This document shows positions 32,870 to 39,690 of a stretch of DNA of 39,690 bases, piece after piece (positions within the stretch are counted from its first letter, which is position 1; the number at the start of each line of letters is the position of its first letter). A model generated the notes under the pieces. It made no database searches. It was not told where the DNA came from and saw only the letters and a program-made list of their open reading frames with translations. This DNA is from an uncultured Pelagibacteraceae bacterium. Lineage in GTDB: Bacteria; Pseudomonadota; Alphaproteobacteria; Pelagibacterales; Pelagibacteraceae. The position numbers and the translations under genes were made by a program. The stretch spans positions 1-39,690 of the forward strand of contig CACECL010000006.1 of NCBI GenBank assembly GCA_902557995.1. The letters are read 5' to 3'.

Positions 32870-33340
32870 GTGAAGATTTCTCCTACTAAATTTATCTCAC
32901 TGCTCTTCTTTATCTTTTCAGCTTTTTACTTATACACAGCTCATCAGATTGTAGTTTTCAGTTTTGATGAAAACGCGCCATTTAATGCAAGAACATTTCC
33001 AATCTATTTAGGTTGGTCAGGTATTTTAATATCAGGATTAATTATGATTTTACCTGAAAAAACAAAAATTGAGGTAAACCACAAATATCTTGATTACAAA
33101 AGTATTATTTATTTAATTTTAATTTCAATAATTTATGGAGCAGTAATTCTAAAAATTGGATACTTTCTATCTACTTCTTTATTTCTAATTGCTTCTTATT
33201 ATTTCTTGGGTGAAAGAAGATGGTTATGGATGTTTTTACTATCATTTCCATTTGTAGCAATTTTTATGTTTTTACTACATGGAGTGCTTAATATTTATTT
33301 AAGAGATCCACTTTTAAAATATTTAGGAATTATTGGATGA
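32870..33340 (+). CDS. tctB: Tripartite tricarboxylate transporter small membrane subunit
   Basis: 156 residues, four membrane segments (about 7-23, 43-60, 76-95 and 102-140). GTG start preceded by GGAAGA. The small, poorly conserved hydrophobic protein between tctC and tctA fits TctB by position, length and topology (FNARTFPIYLGWSGILISG resembles the family). It overlaps tctA by four bases. Confidence 0.85.
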   Translation: MKISPTKFISLLFFIFSAFYLYTAHQIVVFSFDENAPFNARTFPIYLGWSGILISGLIMILPEKTKIEVNHKYLDYKSIIYLILISIIYGAVILKIGYFLSTSLFLIASYYFLGERRWLWMFLLSFPFVAIFMFLLHGVLNIYLRDPLLKYLGIIG

Positions 33341-34833
33341 TTGAGGGAATTTTAATTGGTTTAAATACAGCTTTATCACTTCAAAATATAATTATTGTTA
33401 TGATTGGGTGTTTTGCTGGAACAATAATTGGAATGCTTCCAGGACTAGGTCCAATGACTGCAATTGCTTTAATGATACCAATTACTTATGGATTTGATCC
33501 TGCTTCAGGTTTAATTTTAATGGCTGGTGTTTATTATGGAGCAGTATTTGGTGGATCGACTTCATCAATTTTATTAAATGCACCTGGAGTTCCAGGAACT
33601 GTAGCAACAGCTTTTGATGGTTATCCAATGGCACAACAAGGTAAGGCCGGTAAAGCGTTAGCTATTGCTGCTTATAGTTCTTTTGCAGGTGGAACAATTT
33701 CTGCAATATTTTTATTAATTGCAGCGCCAAGTTTATCTAAAATAAGTTTGTCATTTAGATCTCCAGATTATTTTGCTTTAATGATGTTAGGTTTAACTGC
33801 GGTTTCAGCATTTTCTTCAAAAGGACAATTCTTAAAAGCAATGATGATGGTTGTTTTAGGGTTGATGCTAGCTTCAATCGGTCAAGATTCGTTATCTGAT
33901 ATTTCTAGATTTACTTTTGGAAATATGAATTTATCTGATGGAATTAGCTTTGTATTAATCGTTATGGCTACATTTGCAATGAGTGAAGCATTGACAATTA
34001 TATTTAGGGGTAAAGATCCAAATAGGGCAGCAAAACAAATTTCTTTAACTGAACTTGGTTCAATTAAAGTAAATAAAGAAGAAACTATTAAAATGGCTAA
34101 AACAATACCCCGTTCTTCTATTTTAGGTTTTTTAATTGGTGTTTTACCTGGTGCAGGAGCAACAATAGCGTCCTTCTTAGCTTATGGAATGGAACGAAAT
34201 TATGTGAGTGATGAAGAAAAAGAAAAATTTGGGAAAGGCAGTGTTCATGGTTTATCAGCACCAGAAACGGCGAACAATGCTGCATGTTCCGGATCATTTG
34301 TACCATTATTGACTTTAGGTATCCCTGGCAGTGGAACAACAGCTGTAATGTTAGGAGCTCTATTAGGTTTTGGTATTCAACCTGGGCCTAGATTGTACCA
34401 AACTAATCCTGAAATTTTCTGGTCTGTAATAATGTCGATGTATATCGGTATGGTTGTTCTATTAATTTTAAATTTACCTTTAATTCCTTACATAGCTCGT
34501 ATTCTAGCAGTTCCAAGAAATTTTTTAATTCCACTAATTTTATTTTTCTCAATTACAGGAATTTATTTAATGTCATTTAATAATTTTGATATTTATCTAA
34601 TGATTGGTATTGCAGTAGTAGCTACATTTTTGCGCTTATACGAATTTCCAATGCCTCCTTTAATCCTCGCTTTTGTACTTGGAAAGTTAATAGAGGAAAA
34701 CTTGAGAAGATCATTATTGATTAGTGATGGGTCCTTTAGTTTTTTATGGGATAGGCCTTTAACTTTAATTATTCTATTGATCACAATTGGGATTGTTGGT
34801 TGGCAAATTTACAGATCTTTAATAAGAAAATAA
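33337..34833 (+). CDS. tctA: Tripartite tricarboxylate transporter large membrane subunit
   Basis: 498 residues, about twelve membrane segments. GMLPGLGPMTAIALMIPITYGFD, given as GMLPGLGPMTA and LMIPITYGFD, and the internal repeat GVLPGAGATIASFLAYGME are the two TctA signature repeats; GIPGSGTTAVMLGALLGFGI is also diagnostic. It forms the channel-like transport subunit. Its stop directly abuts the stop of the convergent EamA gene with no base between. Confidence 0.94.
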   Translation: MIEGILIGLNTALSLQNIIIVMIGCFAGTIIGMLPGLGPMTAIALMIPITYGFDPASGLILMAGVYYGAVFGGSTSSILLNAPGVPGTVATAFDGYPMAQQGKAGKALAIAAYSSFAGGTISAIFLLIAAPSLSKISLSFRSPDYFALMMLGLTAVSAFSSKGQFLKAMMMVVLGLMLASIGQDSLSDISRFTFGNMNLSDGISFVLIVMATFAMSEALTIIFRGKDPNRAAKQISLTELGSIKVNKEETIKMAKTIPRSSILGFLIGVLPGAGATIASFLAYGMERNYVSDEEKEKFGKGSVHGLSAPETANNAACSGSFVPLLTLGIPGSGTTAVMLGALLGFGIQPGPRLYQTNPEIFWSVIMSMYIGMVVLLILNLPLIPYIARILAVPRNFLIPLILFFSITGIYLMSFNNFDIYLMIGIAVVATFLRLYEFPMPPLILAFVLGKLIEENLRRSLLISDGSFSFLWDRPLTLIILLITIGIVGWQIYRSLIRK

Positions 34834-35724
34834 TTAAGATTTTATATCTATACGCTTTCTAATAATTTCTTTATCAAGCTTCATTTCACGATATGACATG
34901 ATGAAAACTCCTATAAATATCACACTTGCACCAATCCAGGTGAAGAGGTCGGGTGTTTCACTAAAAACATAATAACCAATTAAAGAAGCAAACACCAAAC
35001 TTAGAAATGAGTATGGTTGTGTCATACTAACATCAACTAATTTATATGCGTGATTAATGCAAAGATGTAACAATGTACCAGATAAACCTGCAAAAAATAA
35101 ATAAATCAAAGTTTGAAAACTAGGTGTTTGCCAATAAAATAACGCAATAATGAAACTAAAAATTGTCATATACGTGTATCCATAAGATAAAATCGTAATC
35201 GAACTATCATCTTTTGAGATAGTTTTTGTAATTATAATTACTATTGACCACATAAAAGACGATGCCAATGCCATATAAACTCCAAGAGAGATTTCAATTA
35301 TTCCTGGTCTTAAAATTATTAACATTCCTATAAATCCTAAAACCAGTGCAAAACTCCTGTATATGAAAATTTTTTCTCCTAGAAATAAAACTGCCAATAT
35401 TGTTACTATGAAAGGAACCACAAAAGATATAGCTGTAGCTTTTTCAATTGGCATCATTACTAAAGCTGAGAAATATAACAGCATTGAAGGTAAATTTAGA
35501 ACTGCTCTTAAAAAATGTTTTTTATGATGATTGGTTTTAAAAACTGTAAATTTAGATTTTAGCATGTAGGGAAAAATAATTAGGAAACCAAATAAAAATC
35601 TAAAAAACCCTGCAACATAAACATTAAGTTCTTCTTGAGCTAATTTTAAAAAGGTTAACATTAATGTTCCACAAAAAACTGAGACTATAATTAAAGAAAT
35701 TGCTAATTTATTATTTGAAATCAA
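34834..35724 (-). CDS. EamA/DMT superfamily transporter
   Basis: 296 residues with about ten membrane helices in two EamA halves; MLYFSALVMMPIEKATAISF and SMTQPYSFLSLVFASLIGY are typical of RhaT/YdcZ-like drug-metabolite exporters. Substrate unknown. The gene overlaps the upstream glycosyltransferase stop by four bases, so it is third in a minus-strand operon with a thiol protein and a glycosyltransferase. Confidence 0.85.
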   Translation of the reverse strand: MISNNKLAISLIIVSVFCGTLMLTFLKLAQEELNVYVAGFFRFLFGFLIIFPYMLKSKFTVFKTNHHKKHFLRAVLNLPSMLLYFSALVMMPIEKATAISFVVPFIVTILAVLFLGEKIFIYRSFALVLGFIGMLIILRPGIIEISLGVYMALASSFMWSIVIIITKTISKDDSSITILSYGYTYMTIFSFIIALFYWQTPSFQTLIYLFFAGLSGTLLHLCINHAYKLVDVSMTQPYSFLSLVFASLIGYYVFSETPDLFTWIGASVIFIGVFIMSYREMKLDKEIIRKRIDIKS

Positions 35725-36803
35725 TTTAATATCTTTTTGTATTCTTTAATTATTTTTGACCATTGAAATTTATTCACAAATTCTTTTGCATTTTTCCCAA
35801 GGTTTAAATATTTTTTATTTTCCAACAATGAATTAATAGAAGAATAAATGTCATCAAGATTATTTCCATCACATATCAAACCAGTTTTTTCATGATCAAT
35901 TGCATCTGCGGCACCACCATCTTTACCACCAATGGATGGTATACCGTATTGTGCAGCTTCAACATATGCAATACCAAAACCTTCAACTGATTTTTTATGG
36001 ATTATGGATGGCATTACAAAGATATTTGATTTTGAAACTAAAGCATTTTTTAAATCGTTACTAATATCTTTAAAAAACATAACTTGTGCTTCAAGATCTA
36101 GCTCTTTTACCAGCTTCTTAATATTTTCTTCTTCCTCTCCATATCCAACACAAATGTAAACAATATCAGGATAAATTTGTTTTAAATTCCTTAAAGCCAT
36201 TACTATTTTTTCATGATTTTTACGTTTATCAAATCTTGAAACTGTAATTAGTCTAGGATTTTTAACTTTAAGTATACTTTCAACTTTATCTAAAGTTTTT
36301 TTATTTAATTCCTCAGCAGGATCCACACCTGGATTTATTACAATTACTTTATTTGCATTAATACCAATTTCTATCGCTAGATTTTTTGTAAACTGAGAAT
36401 TTGCTATAATTTTTTCAACATTGTTTAAAACGCTAACTACTCTTTTGTTTTGACTAGAACCTTTTGGATGGTTTATTTCTTTACTATGAATTAAACAGTA
36501 TTTTTTCTTAAAAGTTTTAATAAGTTCTAAACTTTTCCAATGATCAGCAATAACACCATCAATTTTATTATCTCTGATATATTCGTTAATTAATTGTGCT
36601 TTTCTATATTTTCTAAGAAATTTAATTCCTCCAACTCTTTCGATCGAAAAAGAAGCTTGTTCATCAAAATTTTTGTGACCTTCTATATGATCTGCAAAAA
36701 CTTTTATCATAAAGTTTTTAGATAGTTCTCTTGAAAGGCCCCACATTAGATTTTGCATACCACCAAGCTCAGGTGGGAATGATCTAGTTATAATTAGATA
36801 CAT
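35721..36803 (-). CDS. Glycosyltransferase family 4
   Basis: 360 residues of GT-B fold. ITRSFPPELGGMQNLMWGLS is the N-terminal glycine loop; VSRFDKRKNHEKIVMAL and the C-terminal VMPSIIHKKSVEGFGIAYVE region carry the nucleotide-sugar binding E-x7-E motif. It transfers an activated sugar to a glycan or lipid at the cytoplasmic face. Acceptor unknown. Coupled to both neighbours by 1- and 4-base overlaps. Confidence 0.88.
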   Translation of the reverse strand: MYLIITRSFPPELGGMQNLMWGLSRELSKNFMIKVFADHIEGHKNFDEQASFSIERVGGIKFLRKYRKAQLINEYIRDNKIDGVIADHWKSLELIKTFKKKYCLIHSKEINHPKGSSQNKRVVSVLNNVEKIIANSQFTKNLAIEIGINANKVIVINPGVDPAEELNKKTLDKVESILKVKNPRLITVSRFDKRKNHEKIVMALRNLKQIYPDIVYICVGYGEEEENIKKLVKELDLEAQVMFFKDISNDLKNALVSKSNIFVMPSIIHKKSVEGFGIAYVEAAQYGIPSIGGKDGGAADAIDHEKTGLICDGNNLDDIYSSINSLLENKKYLNLGKNAKEFVNKFQWSKIIKEYKKILN

Positions 36804-37357
36804 TACTCATACTTCCATTTAATACCACAGCCTGCACTTGGTATTTGATCTTCAGGACCTTTTCCAGTTTCAGCTATTTGTCTCATAGCTGATAGCAGAT
36901 CACTTTCTCCTTCTTTAACTGGAATAAATTTTTTAAGTTCTCTTAATCGTCCTCTGTATTGAAGTTCTAGATTTTTATTGTAGCCAAAGAAATCTGGAGT
37001 ACATACAGCATCATATGCTTTAGCAATTTCTTGAGTTTCATCATGTAAGTATGGAAAATTGAAATGATTTTCATTTGAAAACTTGATCATGTTATCAAAT
37101 GAGTCGTCTGGATAATTAATAAAGTCATTTGAGCAGATGGCAACAGTGTTGATACCAATTTTTTTTAATTCACTACAATCTTCAACTAATTCTTTTGTAA
37201 TAGCTTTTACATATGGACAATGATTACAAATGAACATTATCAAAGTTCCATTTTCACCTTTGATATCATTTAAAGACAGAATTTTATTATCAGTAGATTT
37301 TAATTCAAATGGAATAGCTTTTTGACCAAAATCACATATTGGAGTTTGTATGGGCAT
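36803..37357 (-). CDS. Thioredoxin-like / AhpC-TSA family protein
   Basis: 184 residues, no signal peptide. MFICNHCPYVKAI holds a C-x-x-C pair at about 54-57 in the first strand-helix turn, and the thioredoxin-like fold features LSLNDIKGENGTLIMF and VCTPDFFGYNKN (cis-Pro region) follow. The family (redoxin, often near peroxiredoxins) has no fixed substrate. It is divergent from the gamma carbonic anhydrase over only 19 bases. Confidence 0.82.
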   Translation of the reverse strand: MPIQTPICDFGQKAIPFELKSTDNKILSLNDIKGENGTLIMFICNHCPYVKAITKELVEDCSELKKIGINTVAICSNDFINYPDDSFDNMIKFSNENHFNFPYLHDETQEIAKAYDAVCTPDFFGYNKNLELQYRGRLRELKKFIPVKEGESDLLSAMRQIAETGKGPEDQIPSAGCGIKWKYE

Positions 37358-37376
37358 AATGTAAAATATATAGATT

Positions 37377-37889
37377 ATGTTTTATGATTTAAAAGATAAA
37401 AAACCAAAAAACTCTGGCGAAAATTGGGTAGCTCCGAATGCTACAATAATAGGGGATGTTACTTTAGAAAAAAATACAAGTATTTGGTTTAATGCAGTGC
37501 TTAGAGGAGATATTGAAAATATTCATATTGGTGAAGGATCTAATGTACAAGATGGAAGCGTATTACACACAGATCCTGGATGTCCTTTAAAAGTAGGAAA
37601 AAATGTTACTGTTGGACATTTAGTTATGCTTCATGGATGTACTATTGGAGATAATAGTTTAATTGGGATTGGAGCTGTTATCTTAAATAAAGCTAATATT
37701 GGAAAGAATTGTATTATTGGAGCTAAAGCTTTAATAACAGAAAATAAAATCATACCAGATAATTCTTTGGTTGTTGGCTCACCAGGTAAAGTAATTAGAG
37801 AAGTTTCGGAGGAAGAAAAAAAAGCAGTATTTGAAAACACAAAACATTATCAAGATAATTGGAAAAAATATTCGAAATCAATTTTTTAA
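37377..37889 (+). CDS. Gamma carbonic anhydrase family protein
   Basis: 170 residues of left-handed beta-helix hexapeptide repeats (VAPNATIIGDVTLEKNTSIW, IGDNSLIGIGAVIL, IGKNCIIGAKALI). Zinc histidines match the Cam/YrdA set: His64 (SVLHTD), His81 (VGHLVML) and His86 (LHGC). Many members show no measurable carbonic anhydrase activity, so the role is tentative. DUF1330 follows ten bases downstream. Confidence 0.9.
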   Translation: MFYDLKDKKPKNSGENWVAPNATIIGDVTLEKNTSIWFNAVLRGDIENIHIGEGSNVQDGSVLHTDPGCPLKVGKNVTVGHLVMLHGCTIGDNSLIGIGAVILNKANIGKNCIIGAKALITENKIIPDNSLVVGSPGKVIREVSEEEKKAVFENTKHYQDNWKKYSKSIF

Positions 37890-37898
37890 AGGAAATAA

Positions 37899-38189
37899 AT
37901 GCCAGCAGGCTACGTAATAGCTCAATTAAAAGTAACTAATCCTGAAAATTATAAAGAATATATTGAAAAGGTTACGCCACTCGTAAAAAAATTTGGTGGA
38001 GAATTTTTAGTAAGAGCTGGTGAATTTCAAATTTTTGATGGCGAAACAAATTTTCCTAGAATTATTATTCTTAAATTCCCTACATATGAAAAAGCATTAG
38101 AATGGTACAATTCTGAAGAATACAAACCAATAAAACAAATAAGATTAGACAATTCTGAAGGTACAAATATAATTATTAAAGGTATTTGA
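37899..38189 (+). CDS. DUF1330 family protein
   Basis: 96 residues. YVIAQLKVTNPENYKEYIEK and FGGEFLVRAGEFQIFDGE, followed by RIIILKFPTYEKALEWYNSE, are the DUF1330 (dimeric ferredoxin-like alpha-beta barrel) pattern. An AAAGGAAAT SD precedes the ATG. The function of the family is unknown. Confidence 0.9.
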   Translation: MPAGYVIAQLKVTNPENYKEYIEKVTPLVKKFGGEFLVRAGEFQIFDGETNFPRIIILKFPTYEKALEWYNSEEYKPIKQIRLDNSEGTNIIIKGI

Positions 38190-38202
38190 AATAATAATTT
38201 AT

Positions 38203-38406
38203 TTACTTAAATAATAGATCATTCACCGAATAAATGATCAATCCAATTATTGCTATAAATAAAATTAAGAAAGATAATTGCCCACTTAACTTAGATTTAA
38301 TTTTGGTTTTACCCTCTTTAAATTTTTTAAAATGAATACTCCCAAATCTCATTACAGCTAATCCTAAAATTATAAGAAATGCTGTAAATATATATCCAGT
38401 AACCAT
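38203..38406 (-). CDS. Small two-helix membrane protein, unknown
   Basis: 67 residues: a membrane helix at about 5-20 (YIFTAFLIILGLAVMRFG), a short lysine-rich loop and a second helix at about 43-61. Its start abuts the stop of the PNPOx-like gene with no gap, so it is cotranscribed. I do not recognise a family; TwinTM proteins of this size are common and often accessory. Confidence 0.65.
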   Translation of the reverse strand: MVTGYIFTAFLIILGLAVMRFGSIHFKKFKEGKTKIKSKLSGQLSFLILFIAIIGLIIYSVNDLLFK

Positions 38407-39012
38407 CTATGGAACTAACCAGGTATCTTTTTTATTTTCTAAATTAAACTTTGCTCTTCGATGGCCTTTAGCTGCTAAATAAAGCCATTCTATAGATTTA
38501 ATTTTGCACTGAATAACAGTAAAGTTTTTATAACCCTCTTCACTTTGTTCTTTGGTATAATCAAAATTATCTAATTCTGGTTTTAGACCAGAAGTTGGTA
38601 GATCTGACTCAGTTCCTGGACCATTATCAACCAAATAACATTTTCTACTAATATGTTGAGTTTTAGACCAAGATTCTTTTGTTACATCATTATTGTGATT
38701 AACCGTACATTCAACTTTCAATCTAACCTGTATTTTTTCATCTTTATCGTAAAATAACATTGCTGCATTTTTATTTGCTTTTAATTTTTCAATTTTATCT
38801 GACCTAATATCGCTATGATATTGTACTAAATTATTTGATTGATCAGATTTTCTTAGAACAACAATTCTTCCATCAAAATCTGATTGATTACCACAAATGA
38901 ATACCGGTATTCTAAAAGGAGAACCTCTGTCTTTAACAGCATTATCCAGCATTGACCAAATTTTTTTTTTGATCTCTGTAAAGTCCTCGTAATAAGGAAC
39001 TGTATTCGTCAC
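38407..39012 (-). CDS. Pyridoxamine 5'-phosphate oxidase-like FMN-binding split-barrel protein
   Basis: 201 residues without signal or membrane segment. FRIPVFICGNQSDFDGRIVVLRKSD, quoted in parts as FRIPVFICG and GRIVVLRKSD, with YHSDIRSDKIEKLKANKNAAMLFYD and VRLKVECTV fit the PNPOx-like family (flavin reductase or F420/FMN-dependent stress protein type). The C-terminal IKSIEWLYLAAKGHRRAKF is the typical end. It may act on a B6 vitamer or another substrate; undecided. It follows the dehydrogenase gene after five bases. Confidence 0.85.
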   Translation of the reverse strand: MTNTVPYYEDFTEIKKKIWSMLDNAVKDRGSPFRIPVFICGNQSDFDGRIVVLRKSDQSNNLVQYHSDIRSDKIEKLKANKNAAMLFYDKDEKIQVRLKVECTVNHNNDVTKESWSKTQHISRKCYLVDNGPGTESDLPTSGLKPELDNFDYTKEQSEEGYKNFTVIQCKIKSIEWLYLAAKGHRRAKFNLENKKDTWLVP

Positions 39013-39017
39013 AAATA

Positions 39018-39690
39018 TTATTTTTTCTTTTTTAATCGAGCAATCAAACCTGAGCTATCCCAACGATTTCCACCCATTTCCTGAACCTCAGCATAATAAC
39101 CGTCAATAATTTCTGTTATAGGTACAGGTGAACCGTTTTTTTTTGCTTCATCGATTGCAATTTTTAGATCTTTTCTCATCCAATCAATAGCAAAACCATA
39201 ATCAAACTTATCATCAGTCATAGTTCGGTATCTATTTTCCATTTGCCAAGATTGTGCTGCACCTTTAGATATGGTTTCCATAACTTTATCCATATCTAAA
39301 CCTGCGTTTATTCCAAAATTGATTGCTTCAGATAAACCTTGGACTGTTCCAGCAATACACATTTGGTTCATCATCTTTGTTAACTGACCACTTCCACAAG
39401 GACCAATTAATTTTACTTTTTTACTATAACAATCAATTACAGGCTCAGCCTTTTTAAATACTTCTTCATCACCACCAACCATTACTGTTAGTATTCCGCC
39501 TTCAGCGCCAGCTTGACCTCCTGAAATAGGAGCATCTAAAAAACTAAACCCTTTATCATTTGCTTTTTTATTTAATTCTCTTGATACTTCTGCAGATACA
39601 GTTGAGTTATCAATAAAAATGGACCCAGCTTTTGCTGTGTTAAATAATCCATTTTCTCCAGTTGCTACTTCTCTTAAATCATCATCATTA
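39018..39690 (-). CDS. 3-Hydroxyisobutyrate / 2-hydroxy-3-oxopropionate dehydrogenase family protein (partial, N-terminus off the window)
   Basis: The minus-strand frame is open from 39690; the internal Met at 39482 is not the start, since upstream codons encode FIDNSTVSAEVSREL and LDAPISGGQAGAEGG, both family motifs. The catalytic lysine is in GSGQLTKMMNQMCIAG and the C-terminal segment DWMRKDLKIAIDEAK is typical. It belongs to the beta-hydroxyacid dehydrogenases (MmsB, GarR); the NAD(P)-binding Rossmann N-terminus lies beyond the edge, so cofactor preference cannot be read. Confidence 0.9.
   Translation of the reverse strand, partial: NDDDLREVATGENGLFNTAKAGSIFIDNSTVSAEVSRELNKKANDKGFSFLDAPISGGQAGAEGGILTVMVGGDEEVFKKAEPVIDCYSKKVKLIGPCGSGQLTKMMNQMCIAGTVQGLSEAINFGINAGLDMDKVMETISKGAAQSWQMENRYRTMTDDKFDYGFAIDWMRKDLKIAIDEAKKNGSPVPITEIIDGYYAEVQEMGGNRWDSSGLIARLKKKK

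Overview
The window looks like a piece of a streamlined, strongly AT-rich alphaproteobacterial genome, most likely SAR11 (Pelagibacterales). This is inferred from the very low G+C by eye, lysine/asparagine/isoleucine-rich proteins, almost no intergenic space (no gap over 300 bases, many 1-4 base gene overlaps), many substrate-binding transporters for small organic solutes, and the taurine, tricarboxylate and amino-acid uptake genes. No phage, insertion sequence or CRISPR array is visible.

Layout. 1-3159: end of an iron/phosphonate-type binding protein, a BASS-family transporter, an internally duplicated winged-helix regulator and a tiny membrane protein. 3148-13022: a sulfonate/taurine locus, with tauA-tauB-tauC and an Ldh_2 dehydrogenase on the minus strand and a divergent plus-strand operon of class III aminotransferase, alanine dehydrogenase and a dimethylglycine-dehydrogenase-like flavoprotein. 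13072-14987: a second tiny membrane protein, a CAU-anticodon tRNA, a purine phosphoribosyltransferase starting six bases after the tRNA, and GMP reductase with a 20-bp perfect palindrome and a possible structured RNA upstream. 15159-21093: a surface-polysaccharide island (rfbB-rfbA-rfbC, two methyltransferases, a family 2 glycosyltransferase, an SDR epimerase and a glycosyltransferase remnant). 21095-26236: a purine/methylthioadenosine/polyamine locus (apt divergent from mtnP, an alpha/beta hydrolase, mtnA, a class II aldolase and a SpeD-SpeE fusion). 26295-29351: an amino-acid ABC transporter without an ATPase gene, plus a PhyH-type dioxygenase. 29341-30704: a DUF6165/glycosyltransferase 9 pair. 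30694-34833: AbrB-type membrane protein and a tripartite tricarboxylate transporter (tctC-tctB-tctA). 34834-39690: EamA transporter, family 4 glycosyltransferase, thioredoxin-like protein, gamma carbonic anhydrase, DUF1330, a two-helix membrane protein, a PNPOx-like protein and a partial 3-hydroxyisobutyrate dehydrogenase family gene.

How it fits together. The two clearest functional units are (i) taurine uptake, transamination to sulfoacetaldehyde with alanine recycled to pyruvate and ammonium, and two extra oxidoreductases that may widen the substrate range; and (ii) a closed loop in which the SpeD-SpeE fusion makes spermidine and methylthioadenosine, MtnP/MtnA/aldolase recycle the thiosugar and Apt recovers the adenine. 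Two binding-protein-first transport operons carry strong hairpins between the binding protein and the next gene. The most novel leads are the long N-terminal extension on TauC, the hydrolase embedded in the methylthioadenosine operon, the paired tiny membrane proteins, the composite glycosyltransferase remnant, and the structured region plus palindrome upstream of guaC.
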